A stretch of DNA of 45,032 bases, taken from NCBI GenBank assembly GCA_011087955.1, contig JAALKR010000002.1, forward strand, positions 1-45,032, written 5' to 3'. Each line of letters starts with the position of its first letter. Position 1 is the first letter of the stretch. Source of the stretch: Oligoflexia bacterium. GTDB taxonomy: Bacteria; Bdellovibrionota; UBA1018; CAIPTA01; JAALKR01. Below, piece after piece: positions 9,333 to 18,059 of the stretch. The notes below the pieces were generated by a model. It was not told the origin of the DNA, did not search any database, and saw only the letters and a program-made list of their open reading frames with translations. The position numbers and the translations under genes are program-made.

Positions 9333-12239
9333 CTAGCGGTAAAGATTAAGGCTTCTTTTTAAATAAAAAGTATTAATAGGCCCCCAAGCACTAGACCAAT
9401 TCTGCCTATGGTATTTGTGATAGCCATTCATAATAGAATTATGACTTCCACGAAAACTTTCCTCGCCATTACAGCCAGCATAAAGCCCTCCATCGTAAAA
9501 AGGTATGCTCGTCGAAGAAGTTGATGAAACGCTGTCGCTTAGTTCATCATAAATAGGCACAAACGAAGAGCCTTTCCAGGGATTTCTATCATACAGAAAT
9601 GAAACTCTTGAGGATAAAGAAACGTACTCCCCTCCACCACCAGGAAGCTTATAAGTAAAACCATCAAAAAAAACTGCATAGCTATCATTGCTAGTGTCAT
9701 CTGAAGAACTTAACGCGTAATCTGCACTAAAGCAGTTATTCCGAAAGCGTCCCTCGTAATCACCTGCTTCAGGAAAATGCACAACACTCAGATTGCCACT
9801 ACTATCCCTGGGATCTTCATCGAAAGAATAGGCGTAATACTCGTCTACAAGACCTCCAAAAATATGGCCAAATTCATGAACCAATGTGGAAGCAAAAAAA
9901 TCTTCCTGTGCCGCCCCAGACGGAAAAATGTCAAATATAGCATCTTGAGTACCCATATAAATAGTATTAGTCCTCGAATTAGCATAGCCTGACTCCATCC
10001 CTTTTGTGACAATTATTTTTAAATCCAAGGGGCGCGATGATTTTTCAAAAACATCTTTAAACTTTTTTAGTTTAGCATTAATTTCATCTACACGACCTTG
10101 CTGTTCCGACGTGAGCTGAGGCTCACCTTGACCATTTTGAGGTGCTGCAAATAAAATATTCTTTACCTCGAGGATATCCGCATAATACTGAGGCTCTGTA
10201 GGAATAGAGTTCTCCTCTAAGAATTTTGCAAACAAAATAGAAACATGATCATTATTTTGTGCCGATGCAAAAATTTTAACAAGAAATTTTCCAATCTTAT
10301 TTTCATGATCTCTGATTTCTTCCAGTGGTACATGCAAAGGAAAAATTCTATTATCAGCATCGATTTTATCTATTGCCCCATAGTAAATATTAAATTTATT
10401 TTCTTCATTTTTGAAAACATCTGTTTTAAAGAGAGCCAAAGGACCATCACCAAAAGCGCCATTCATCTTTCGAGTTATCTCTTCTGCCGTTAATCCTTCA
10501 AATACGATGCCGATATCATATTTATCACTAGGATCCCCATTATCCAGGTAACTTAAAAGCGGCTCCTCGTCGTTATAGTCACTAGATTGAATGTTTGGAG
10601 GATAGGCTAATAGGGCTCCAGAAACTTTGGAAAAATTTAAAAATGAAACTAGCGATTTTTTTCTATCTAACACTAAAGGAAACTGAGGGTTTGTCATACT
10701 GGCGCTAATAGCAACTGTTGGGTCAATGATTAAAACTTCCTTGAGTCTCAAAAAATTTTTTTCAGTGTCGGTTAATTCCCCAGCATTCACATCTTTTGGC
10801 CTAAAATATAGGGCGAAGTCAGAAAAGTCTGCTTCCCTCAAATCCCTCGTAAAGTTGGGATACATACTTGTGCCAATAATTTTCATAAGAGACCTTACAT
10901 ACTGTAAGCTTAAACCAGTTAAACCAGAAGGAAGGCTGGCCATAAGATCAGAACACTTCAATGCAGAGTAACCTCTATCAGAATCATTATCAAAAACAGC
11001 TCCACATCCACCCTTAAAAGCATTCACAAATCTCCGAGGATACTTAAATCGTACATTTCCTAAAATAACTTTGTCTGCTTTAGTGCCATATAATCTGACA
11101 CTATTTAAATAAAGCACTGAGCCAGATAATTTAGACAAGACATAGACAATCTTTCCCTGGTCTTTAAAATGCTTGACCACATGATGAATCATCGCTGTTG
11201 ATTTTGTTACAGCATTTTTTGCCTCAACATTAGTTAATACTCTTGTACTGGGTATAGTTGAGGGCGTTTTAGTTTGCGCCTGATGCACGTAGGCTATCGA
11301 AAAGAATTTATGCCAATTCCCAAAAGGTGCAGTATCAGAATTCATATCCATGCCACCAATCAAATCAGTCATTGCAGGAATTGCCAAAAGAACAATGTTA
11401 CTATTAGGATCAGCGCTGTCTGCCCACTCATAATAATCAGACGCATTTCCAAGAGAATTAATAGCCTCGGATGGACTTTGTGTACGTGGTTGTTCAAAGA
11501 GTTTCTGATCATTCACTACGCCACTAAAATCCAAAATGTCCACTTTGTGGGAACTATCGGCTCCCCCTGTGGCAGCGGAGAAAGCTACTCGCTTGTCCTC
11601 AAGGCTAGCAAACAATTCCCGCGACAACTGGTAACTAAGCTTCACACGATTTTTTCCACGCCCTTTCTTAACAACAAGTCTCCTCCGAGCGTCTACAGAG
11701 ATGCGCACAGGAACTCGTTGACAATTTGTGTACGTTTTTTGGTCCCTTACACGTTTTAAAACTTTGCCTCGACCATCTACAATATAGATGCCTCTATTCC
11801 AACCATAAGTCTTAAACTGAATCGATATCCCATGGCCGTCACGCAGAACTCCCAAAGACCCCCCAATAGGCAAAGATCCCAAAGAGTCATAGCTATCTAC
11901 AGTTTTCCCCATCATTAAAGCTATGCCGTCAGCCGAGTTCCACACAGGGCCCCCGTCATCATCACAAATTTCATATTTAAACCGAATGGAAAAAACTTTA
12001 TGAAAGGACACAGGAAGAAACTGAACAGAAGCCGAATAGTAAGTATTATCAGGCAATAAATCGATCGACGCAGAGGAATCCATCATAGTGAATTTAGGAT
12101 AGCCCTCAAAGTTACTAATTCCTCCTGTTGAGGTTCTGAAAACTGCCGCCTCTGCTGTACCCAGGTCTCCTAAACCTAGGTGTACTAAAAAAAAACAGAT
12201 TAAAACAAAGACACAGGAATTGAATGGTTTCGTCATCAT
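9333..12239 (-). CDS. Secreted L-type-lectin / hydrolase-like / M64-type zinc peptidase fusion protein
   Basis: A 968-residue protein with a signal peptide (hydrophobic core about 8-25, likely cleavage after AEA near residue 32). Residues about 35-235 resemble a bacterial L-type lectin domain (NSADGIALMMG, GGSLGVLRDGHGISIQF). Residues about 265-480 have an alpha/beta-hydrolase-like look (IVLLAIPAMTDLIGG, then IVYVLSKLSGSVLYL), but the usual GxSxG elbow is degenerate, so activity there is doubtful. Residues about 575-968 match the M64 (IgA-peptidase-like) pattern: YDIGIVFEGLTAEE, FNIYYGAIDKID, the zinc motif HEFGH (H788, E789, H792) followed by GGLVDEY, and a C-terminal SHNSIMNGYH. It should be exported and may bind and cut glycoproteins or cell-wall material. 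It sits last in the fcl/gmd strand group. Domain assignments are by eye; the peptidase call is the firmest. Confidence 0.75.
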   Translation of the reverse strand: MMTKPFNSCVFVLICFFLVHLGLGDLGTAEAAVFRTSTGGISNFEGYPKFTMMDSSASIDLLPDNTYYSASVQFLPVSFHKVFSIRFKYEICDDDGGPVWNSADGIALMMGKTVDSYDSLGSLPIGGSLGVLRDGHGISIQFKTYGWNRGIYIVDGRGKVLKRVRDQKTYTNCQRVPVRISVDARRRLVVKKGRGKNRVKLSYQLSRELFASLEDKRVAFSAATGGADSSHKVDILDFSGVVNDQKLFEQPRTQSPSEAINSLGNASDYYEWADSADPNSNIVLLAIPAMTDLIGGMDMNSDTAPFGNWHKFFSIAYVHQAQTKTPSTIPSTRVLTNVEAKNAVTKSTAMIHHVVKHFKDQGKIVYVLSKLSGSVLYLNSVRLYGTKADKVILGNVRFKYPRRFVNAFKGGCGAVFDNDSDRGYSALKCSDLMASLPSGLTGLSLQYVRSLMKIIGTSMYPNFTRDLREADFSDFALYFRPKDVNAGELTDTEKNFLRLKEVLIIDPTVAISASMTNPQFPLVLDRKKSLVSFLNFSKVSGALLAYPPNIQSSDYNDEEPLLSYLDNGDPSDKYDIGIVFEGLTAEEITRKMNGAFGDGPLALFKTDVFKNEENKFNIYYGAIDKIDADNRIFPLHVPLEEIRDHENKIGKFLVKIFASAQNNDHVSILFAKFLEENSIPTEPQYYADILEVKNILFAAPQNGQGEPQLTSEQQGRVDEINAKLKKFKDVFEKSSRPLDLKIIVTKGMESGYANSRTNTIYMGTQDAIFDIFPSGAAQEDFFASTLVHEFGHIFGGLVDEYYAYSFDEDPRDSSGNLSVVHFPEAGDYEGRFRNNCFSADYALSSSDDTSNDSYAVFFDGFTYKLPGGGGEYVSLSSRVSFLYDRNPWKGSSFVPIYDELSDSVSSTSSTSIPFYDGGLYAGCNGEESFRGSHNSIMNGYHKYHRQNWSSAWGPINTFYLKRSLNLYR

Positions 12240-12374
12240 CTAAATTTTAGAAGCAAAAAATATGCCCAAAATCATTCAACGACTTCAGCTCGGCAGGGCG
12301 TGGCGAGGGAGTGGAGGAGGAGAAGAGCCACTTTGAAATAAAAATTGTCGAAACTTTAATCACCCGTACGCTGC
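12240..12374. other. Non-coding stretch upstream of the lectin-peptidase gene
   Basis: Between the remnant's stop and the ATG at 12239 there are 135 bases without a convincing open frame, hairpin terminator or ribosome-binding site. Any promoter serving the lectin-peptidase gene should lie here or further upstream, but I see no clear -35/-10 pair. Confidence 0.4.
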
Positions 12375-12651
12375 TTAGTCAATGACCCAATCAAATCGAA
12401 TCGGCTGATACCCTCTATTGCGTAATCGAGAAACAGAATGTACAGACTCGCACACACCATCGCAGGAAAGAGCTGACTCAATTACTCGCACCTGATTTTG
12501 GCTTGAATCAGTATAACCAACAAATAACATGATATGATGACCGCGCCGATTAAGAGCATCGCCCTCCCTCAGTCAGCTCAGTGGCAAATACAACACTTGA
12601 AAAAAGCGTCACTAATAAAATGAGAATATCCTTTCCACACACCCTTTTCAC
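12375..12651 (-). pseudogene. Remnant of a secreted NlpC/P60- or CHAP-like protein (signal peptide plus C-terminal fragment)
   Basis: Reading leftward from a GTG at 12651 gives a textbook signal peptide, KRVCGKDILILLVTLFSSV followed by VFATE, then a stop at 12550-12552. From about 12563 the +1-shifted frame reads GDALNRRGHHIMLFVGYTD, then VRVIESALSCDGVCE and RGYQPIRFDWVID, ending at TAA 12375-12377. The 'GDA..xGHHxMLFVGY..VRVIESA' pattern resembles the catalytic-His half of NlpC/P60 or CHAP-type amidases; the Cys half is missing. I infer an internal deletion with a frame change. The fragment lies between the DUF5989 gene and the lectin-peptidase gene. The family assignment is tentative; the broken-gene reading is more secure. 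Confidence 0.55.
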
Positions 12652-12659
12652 TGGGTTTT

Positions 12660-12818
12660 CTAAAAAAACGTGTAAATGAACGGGGACACAGCGCTCCCTT
12701 TTGCCAACATCAATAAGCTACCTATTAGGAGTACAGTTAGAATAATTGGAGTCAACCAGAATTTTTTACGGACCTTCAAAAAGGACCAAAACTCTTTTAT
12801 AAAACCCATATCAGACAT
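12660..12818 (-). CDS. DUF5989 family small membrane protein
   Basis: A 52-residue protein starting at ATG 12818 (MSDMGFIKEF), or at the second Met at 12809, with an upstream AAGG as weak ribosome-binding site. A cytoplasmic amphipathic N-terminus with FWSFLKVRKKFWLTP is followed by a single membrane helix (IILTVLLIGSLLMLAKG) and ends in SAVSPFIYTFF. This is the conserved pattern of DUF5989 proteins found in polysaccharide and saxitoxin-type (SxtJ-associated) loci, of unknown biochemical function. The usual partner, an SxtJ-type membrane protein, is absent. It lies 31 bp after fcl on the same strand. A longer frame starting at 12947 overlaps fcl and is unlikely. Confidence 0.75.
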   Translation of the reverse strand: MSDMGFIKEFWSFLKVRKKFWLTPIILTVLLIGSLLMLAKGSAVSPFIYTFF

Positions 12819-12849
12819 AATGATAGACCTTAGATATGCTAAGCAAATA

Positions 12850-13788
12850 CTAAAACTCGCCTTTATGGGCTTCCCACCAAGCAATTGTCTCGCGCAAACC
12901 GTCCTGAAAACTAGTCTCCCCACTATACTCAAATATTTCCTTAGCACGTGAAATATCTAATTTCCGCCGAGGCTGCCCATTAGGCTTGGATGTATCCCAA
13001 ATGATCTCCCCGGAAAAGCCTATCATGTCTTTTAGAAGTTCCGCTAATTTTTCGATCGCAATTTCTTCCGAACTTCCCAAATTAATTGGAATAGGTTCTG
13101 AAATATTCTGGACTGCAAGCACAATACCTCGTGCCGCATCCCGGACAAAAAGAAACTCTCTAGTTGGCGAACCGTCCCCCCACAATGTCACACTCTTTTC
13201 ACCACTCTCTCTTGCCGCTGTAAATTTCCGGATTAACGCTGGAATGACGTGAGAATGCTCCAAATGAAAGCTATCCCTTGGGCCATAAAGATTAACAGGA
13301 ATTAAGTACGCACAGGGAAAGTCATATTGTTGGTGATAGGACTCGAGCATTGTCCCGAGTGCTTTTTTAGCAATTCCATAGGGCGCATTTGTTTCTTCCG
13401 GAAACCCATCCCAAAGCGTTTCTTCTTTAAACGGAATAGGGCAAAATTTTGGATAAGAACAGGTCGTGCCCACGAAAACAAATTTCTTCACTTTATTGAT
13501 GCGCGACTGCTCAATTAAATTAATTCCCATAGTAATGTTGTCGTAAAAAAGCTCGCCAGGGAATTTTTGATTGAAACCAATGCCGCCGACTTTCGCTGCC
13601 AAATGGATAATGATGTCGTGTTTAGCTACTAGGTCATTACAAATATTCGCATCACGCAAATCAAATTCAGCAGATCGTGGGCAAGTTATATTTTCCCTTG
13701 GGAATCCCGTAGAAACTAATTGATCAACGACTTCCGAACCCAAAAATCCAGCCCCGCCGGTGAGTAAAATTCTATTATTTGAATCCAT
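12850..13788 (-). CDS. fcl: GDP-L-fucose synthase
   Basis: Bifunctional 3,5-epimerase/4-reductase that turns GDP-4-keto-6-deoxymannose into GDP-L-fucose with NADPH. Its 312 residues are the usual family length. Motifs: LLTGGAGFLGSEV (dinucleotide site, about residues 8-20), HLAAKVGGIGFN, FVGTTCSYP (catalytic Ser/Cys region), EETNAPYGIAKKA with the YxxxK pair, and NLYGPRDSFHLEHSHVIPALIRKF, all distinctive for GDP-fucose synthase. It starts at ATG 13788, overlapping the end of the WecG-like gene by 14 bp. The gmd gene just upstream supplies its substrate, so the locus can make GDP-fucose from GDP-mannose. Confidence 0.95.
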   Translation of the reverse strand: MDSNNRILLTGGAGFLGSEVVDQLVSTGFPRENITCPRSAEFDLRDANICNDLVAKHDIIIHLAAKVGGIGFNQKFPGELFYDNITMGINLIEQSRINKVKKFVFVGTTCSYPKFCPIPFKEETLWDGFPEETNAPYGIAKKALGTMLESYHQQYDFPCAYLIPVNLYGPRDSFHLEHSHVIPALIRKFTAARESGEKSVTLWGDGSPTREFLFVRDAARGIVLAVQNISEPIPINLGSSEEIAIEKLAELLKDMIGFSGEIIWDTSKPNGQPRRKLDISRAKEIFEYSGETSFQDGLRETIAWWEAHKGEF

Positions 13789-14557
13789 GGCTCAATCTAC
13801 GTATTCGATATCGACAAATTTGAAAAAAAAGAAGAACTACGAAAGCTGGATTATTAAAAATATAACGACGCCATAGCCTTCGCGGCTCCATCAGCAAACG
13901 ATAGAACCATTCCATTCCTAAATTTTGTGCCCACATTGGAGCCTCTTGCACAAGCCCCGGCAGCAAATCAAAGGCCGCTCCTACACCCAAACAAATAGCA
14001 TTAATCTTTTTGCTATGAAGCCCCATCCACCGCTCTTGCTTTGGAGCACCCAATCCAACCCAAACCAAATGAGCTCCGGATGAGTTAATCGTTTCAACAT
14101 CCTTAGCAAGCTCCTCATCAGTTGGTAGATGAAAAGGAGGGCTGATCGCTCCCGCAATTTCCACTCCAGGGTATTCTTTCTGCAAATATTTTTGTAACCG
14201 ACCCAAGACCTCAGGACTTCCTCCATAAAGAAAGTGCTTCACCCCCTGAGTGCGCCCTCGGTCACAAACTGCACGCATAAGCGCTGGACCGCGCACTCGA
14301 TCCTGCTCACCTGCTCCAAGCAAGTTCATCGCCCATCGAATGGGCATTCCATCTGGCACAGAAAGAAAGGAACTATTGGTAATTGATTGGTATACGGGAT
14401 CAAAATAACCCATCATCGTTGTATGTACGTTTGAAACACAAACATAAGCATCTTTATGAGCCAAACCGCGGCCCATGACTCTGGATGCAACATCGTCAAA
14501 TCGGCAGCGCGAATAGTGAGAACCTAAGACGTCCACTCTCTCTGGCACATTATTCAT
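13775..14557 (-). CDS. WecG/TagA/CpsF family glycosyltransferase (GT26)
   Basis: A 260-residue enzyme of family GT26. Signature segments are [20 protein letters not shown], the downstream [20 protein letters not shown], and [16 protein letters not shown]. Relatives add N-acetylmannosaminuronic acid or ManNAc (sometimes glucose) to a polyprenyl-diphosphate-linked sugar at the inner-membrane surface, normally the second sugar of a repeat unit. It lies between gmd and fcl with 4-bp and 14-bp overlaps, an arrangement implying coupled expression. The donor sugar is unknown. The C-terminal basic helix ([15 protein letters not shown] style) fits peripheral membrane association. Confidence 0.9.
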   Translation of the reverse strand: MNNVPERVDVLGSHYSRCRFDDVASRVMGRGLAHKDAYVCVSNVHTTMMGYFDPVYQSITNSSFLSVPDGMPIRWAMNLLGAGEQDRVRGPALMRAVCDRGRTQGVKHFLYGGSPEVLGRLQKYLQKEYPGVEIAGAISPPFHLPTDEELAKDVETINSSGAHLVWVGLGAPKQERWMGLHSKKINAICLGVGAAFDLLPGLVQEAPMWAQNLGMEWFYRLLMEPRRLWRRYIFNNPAFVVLLFFQICRYRIRRLSHGFK

Positions 14558-15585
14558 GGCACTACATTTTCAGCAAATGGGTCAAGACCAAATTTTTTGA
14601 CGTCTAACCTTTCCCTTTGCAGGTCAGCAGTCACCATAAGCCGAACCAGTCCTTTAAAGGAAATTTTGGGCTTCCAATTAAGTTGCTTCTTAGCTTTTTC
14701 CGCGTCCCCAATCAGGAGATCCACTTCGGTCGGTCGGTAATATCTCTCATCGATCCCAACATATTCTTCATATTGCAACCCAACTAAAGAAAAGGCTTCT
14801 TGTAAGAATTCTTTTACGGAATGAGTTTCGCCCGTCGCAATTACATAATCATCTGCCTTATTCTGCTGCAACATTAACCACATTGCCTCTACGTAATCGG
14901 GCGCATAACCCCAATCCCGCTTTGCCTCCAAATTACCGAGATAAAGCTTTTCTTGTTTTCCCGCTAGGATTTTAGCTAATGATCTAGTGATTTTACGAGT
15001 CACAAAAGTTTCGCCCCGTCGTGGGCTCTCATGATTGAATAAAATTCCGTTTGAAGCGTGCATACCATAAGCTTCACGGTAATTTACCGTCGACCAAAAT
15101 GCATACACTTTTGCGCAACCATAGGGGCTGCGCGGATAAAATGGAGTTTCTTCTGTTTGTGGGATAGCCTTCACTCGCCCATACATTTCAGAACTCGACG
15201 CCTGGTAAAATTTTGTCTTAATTCCTGTCTCTAAAATGGTATCCAGAAGACGAACAGTGCTGAGGCCGGTCACGTCCCCAGTATATTCTGGTATATCAAA
15301 CGATACGCGCACATGGCTCTGGGCCCCCAAATGATAAATTTCATCTGGCTTAATTTGTCGTAAGAGCCGATTTAGATTCGAGGAATCTGAGAGGTCACCA
15401 TAGTGTAAACGGTAATTTATAGCTTTTTCATGCCGATCCCGATAGAGGTGGTCGATCCGTTCCGTAGAGAAGGTGCTCGATCGACGCATTAACCCATGAA
15501 CCTCATACCCCTTGCTTAGCAGAAGCTCCACCAAATAGGACCCATCCTGACCGGTGATTCCCGTAATAAACGCGATCTTTGACAT
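14554..15585 (-). CDS. gmd: GDP-mannose 4,6-dehydratase
   Basis: Converts GDP-D-mannose to GDP-4-keto-6-deoxy-D-mannose with a tightly bound NADP. Of its 343 residues, the N-terminal [18 protein letters not shown] and [16 protein letters not shown] are diagnostic. Further motifs are [25 protein letters not shown], the active-site [22 protein letters not shown] (YxxxK), [18 protein letters not shown] and [20 protein letters not shown]. It starts at ATG 15585 with a good ribosome-binding site (AGGGAGC, about 8 bp upstream), so it is probably the first gene of the gmd-wecG-fcl-DUF5989 unit. Its promoter should be in 15586-15729, shared with the divergent DAHP synthase gene. Confidence 0.96.
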   Translation of the reverse strand: MSKIAFITGITGQDGSYLVELLLSKGYEVHGLMRRSSTFSTERIDHLYRDRHEKAINYRLHYGDLSDSSNLNRLLRQIKPDEIYHLGAQSHVRVSFDIPEYTGDVTGLSTVRLLDTILETGIKTKFYQASSSEMYGRVKAIPQTEETPFYPRSPYGCAKVYAFWSTVNYREAYGMHASNGILFNHESPRRGETFVTRKITRSLAKILAGKQEKLYLGNLEAKRDWGYAPDYVEAMWLMLQQNKADDYVIATGETHSVKEFLQEAFSLVGLQYEEYVGIDERYYRPTEVDLLIGDAEKAKKQLNWKPKISFKGLVRLMVTADLQRERLDVKKFGLDPFAENVVP

Positions 15586-15729
15586 CGTTAAAGCTCCCTA
15601 GATTTCAGAAAAGTACGCCAAAGCGAAAAAAAGTGCCACTGAAGAAAAGGGCGGTCTTAGGCCTGAAGTAGAATCAAAGCATTTTCCCAAGGAAAAAGGG
15701 TGATTTTTATGGCATAACGAGTCTAAATC

Positions 15730-16626
15730 ATGTTGGAGCAAGAACTTGAGTTAGATTTGGAACCGATAGAATCCTGGATGCCCGGAGGAAGACGCGGGCC
15801 TGGGGGAAGGCTCGGACCCGTGGTAATGGCCGGGCCATGTAGTGCCGAGAGCGAGGCCCAAGTAGTTGCCACCGCGAGGGCACTTACCGAGATTCCGCTC
15901 GTGCATGTTTTCCGCGCTGGGATTTGGAAACCAAGAACCCGCCCCAGTTCATTTGAAGGCGTCGGCAAAAAAGCTCTGGACTGGCTTGCTACAGCAAAGT
16001 CAGAGACTGGACTGGCCACGGCAGTTGAAGTCGCTCACCCCCGACATGTCGAAGCTTGCTTAAAAAAAGGGGTTGATATTCTTTGGCTCGGCGCTCGCAC
16101 GGTAGTTAGTCCGTTTGCCGTTCAGGAGCTTGCGGAAGCTCTACGGGGAACAAATACCCCTATCCTGGTTAAGAATCCTTTGGCTCCAGAGTTATCGCTT
16201 TGGATCGGAGCACTGGAGCGCCTCAACCAAGCTGGATTGAAGAGATTAGTTGCAGTCCATCGTGGCTTTGCAAATTACTCAGAAAAACGATTCCGCTATT
16301 CTCCTGAATGGTCGATTCCGAACCAATTGCGCGCAAAGGCTCCTAACCTAGCAATTTTCTGCGATCCAAGCCATATTGCAGGTAAGCGCACGCTTATTTC
16401 TGATTTGGCAAAACAAGCTTTACGCTTCCGTGCCGAGGGCTTAATGCTCGAAGCGCATATCACTCCAAGCTCCGCTCTTAGTGATGTGCACCAACAGCTC
16501 ACTCCAGCAGAATTATATGAGTTACTCGACAACCTGAGCCTACTAAAATGCGCCCAGCCCGCGAATAGCCACAAGAAAAGTACGCAAAATAATGATCGCA
16601 TCCAAGAGCAAAGACTGATTCTCTAG
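15730..16626 (+). CDS. 3-deoxy-7-phosphoheptulonate (DAHP) synthase, short type
   Basis: Condenses phosphoenolpyruvate with erythrose 4-phosphate, the first step of the shikimate pathway. Conserved segments: VMAGPCSAESEAQV, FRAGIWKPRTRPSSFEGVG, VEVAHPRHVEACL, ILWLGARTVVSPF, ILVKNPLAPELSLWIGALERL, AVHRGFANY, IFCDPSHIAGKR and LMLEAHITPSSALSD. This is the DAHP synthase/KDO8P-type barrel familiar from Bacteroidota, where it is often fused to a chorismate mutase. No mutase domain is present here. ATG 15730 is used. The last 84 bp overlap, tail to tail, the end of the antisense sugar-transferase gene; the final 25 or so residues look non-conserved. A KDO8P synthase role is less likely because the RAGIWKPRTRP and LGARTVV motifs match DAHP synthases. 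Confidence 0.85.
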   Translation: MLEQELELDLEPIESWMPGGRRGPGGRLGPVVMAGPCSAESEAQVVATARALTEIPLVHVFRAGIWKPRTRPSSFEGVGKKALDWLATAKSETGLATAVEVAHPRHVEACLKKGVDILWLGARTVVSPFAVQELAEALRGTNTPILVKNPLAPELSLWIGALERLNQAGLKRLVAVHRGFANYSEKRFRYSPEWSIPNQLRAKAPNLAIFCDPSHIAGKRTLISDLAKQALRFRAEGLMLEAHITPSSALSDVHQQLTPAELYELLDNLSLLKCAQPANSHKKSTQNNDRIQEQRLIL

Positions 16627-17964
16627 ATAAAAAAGATCGTATTCTATATTGGCGTGGATTGGCTCTCCTCGAACCGCTGAGATTTGCCAAATGCCGGTGA
16701 TTCCTGGCTTAGCAAGCAGGCGCTCCCTGTGTATTTCATCGTATTCATCGACTATGAACGGCATTTCCGGGCGTGGACCCACTACACTCATGTCCCCCAT
16801 TAGGACATTGATGAATTGAGGGACTTCATCCAAACTTGACCGTCGCAGCCAGCGACCAATCTTCGTAATGCGAGTGTCTTTGCTCGAAAGCGGATTCACT
16901 GCATATTTTGGCGAATCCGCATACATTGTTCGAAATTTGAGTAGGGAAAATTCTCTCCCATTCAAGCCCACGCGTTTCTGTCGAAAAAAAATTGATCCTG
17001 AGCTATCGGAGCGAATTACGATCGCGATGACAAAAAATACCGGGGCCAACAGAAAAAGGGCAAAGATTGAGAACGCAATGTCGAAAGCCCTTTTAATAAA
17101 AAGGTACAGATGCGAAGGAGTGTATTGCTTTTCTCGAAGCACAGGAATTCCACCTAGTTCTTCTGCCTGCATATGATAAATCCGGTTATCGAATGTGGGC
17201 GGCACGAATGCTACAGGAATTTTTAAGTTATGGCAGCGACGGATGATTTCATTCAAACGACCATAGTTGGCAGAAGGCATTGCCAGATAAATTTCGTGAA
17301 TATTCTCTTTTTCCACGATTTCTTCGAGTTTCGTGACATCACCAAAGACTTCCACTTCACTTGAAAAATTTCTTACTTGGATCTCTGTAATATGAATTTT
17401 TTTGCCCCAAAGATCCTTATTATCATCGAGAAACCCTATCGGCATAACCTCTAGCGCAGGCGAATGAAGGATTCGCTTAATTAAATGCCGTCCCAAACGT
17501 CCTGTGCCATAAATTAAGCCCCGCTTTCGCGCGTAGCCTCGCAAGTTCATACGCAAATGAATTCGGTAAAAAATAGCACGCTCAAAAATCAAAAGAAACA
17601 ATGACAAAAAAAGCGACACCGTCACCATGACTCGGGAAAGATCCAAAAATCGAACATAAAAGGACGAGGTGAATACAATCATTGAGCTTAGCAACCAAAC
17701 CCAAAGAATACCTCGCGTCTCTACAAGGTTGAGTAAAGAAATTTCGCGCTCATAAAGTTTTGCGCTATGAAGAATGACAAGAAAAATTGTAGCCGCAAAG
17801 GCTCCAAACGCACAATAGGCCCAAAATCCATAGCCAATCACATTATTTAGAAATTCGGTGTAAAACCAATAGCCAACAGCAAAGCTGATGCAGATGGTGA
17901 TCCAATCGGCCCCACGCTGGAGAAGTTTAAGGAGGGTTAAGTCCTGTAAAAATTTAAGAAACAT
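16543..17964 (-). CDS. Polyprenyl-phosphate hexose-1-phosphate transferase (initiating sugar transferase)
   Basis: Starts the lipid-linked repeat unit by moving a sugar-1-phosphate from a nucleotide sugar to undecaprenyl phosphate. The start is taken at ATG 17964 (MFLKFLQDLT) with AGGA 9 bp upstream; an upstream frame to 18102 would run into the divergent GT2 gene. The 473 residues show four N-terminal membrane helices, a Rossmann-like middle (GLIYGTGRLGRHLI), then one more helix and the catalytic bacterial sugar transferase domain: FFRQKRVGLNG, FSLLKFRTMY, RRSSLDEVPQFINVL, GDMSVVGPRPE, LAKPGITGIWQI. It overlaps the DAHP synthase gene by 84 bp at the 3' ends. A second such enzyme is at 23652-25076. 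Confidence 0.9.
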   Translation of the reverse strand: MFLKFLQDLTLLKLLQRGADWITICISFAVGYWFYTEFLNNVIGYGFWAYCAFGAFAATIFLVILHSAKLYEREISLLNLVETRGILWVWLLSSMIVFTSSFYVRFLDLSRVMVTVSLFLSLFLLIFERAIFYRIHLRMNLRGYARKRGLIYGTGRLGRHLIKRILHSPALEVMPIGFLDDNKDLWGKKIHITEIQVRNFSSEVEVFGDVTKLEEIVEKENIHEIYLAMPSANYGRLNEIIRRCHNLKIPVAFVPPTFDNRIYHMQAEELGGIPVLREKQYTPSHLYLFIKRAFDIAFSIFALFLLAPVFFVIAIVIRSDSSGSIFFRQKRVGLNGREFSLLKFRTMYADSPKYAVNPLSSKDTRITKIGRWLRRSSLDEVPQFINVLMGDMSVVGPRPEMPFIVDEYDEIHRERLLAKPGITGIWQISAVRGEPIHANIEYDLFYLENQSLLLDAIIILRTFLVAIRGLGAF

Positions 17965-18059
17965 AGTGGATTTTCCTAAGTCCTCCAATTGTATAGCGTA
18001 AAATAAAGATTTTCGGTAGCCACCTTGCTTTTTGTGACCCAAAATAGGAAGCTCATTCC

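Noticed and set aside
12819-12947. Extended start for the DUF5989 gene
   Set aside because: It overlaps fcl and adds unrelated sequence before the conserved MSDMGFIKEF start.
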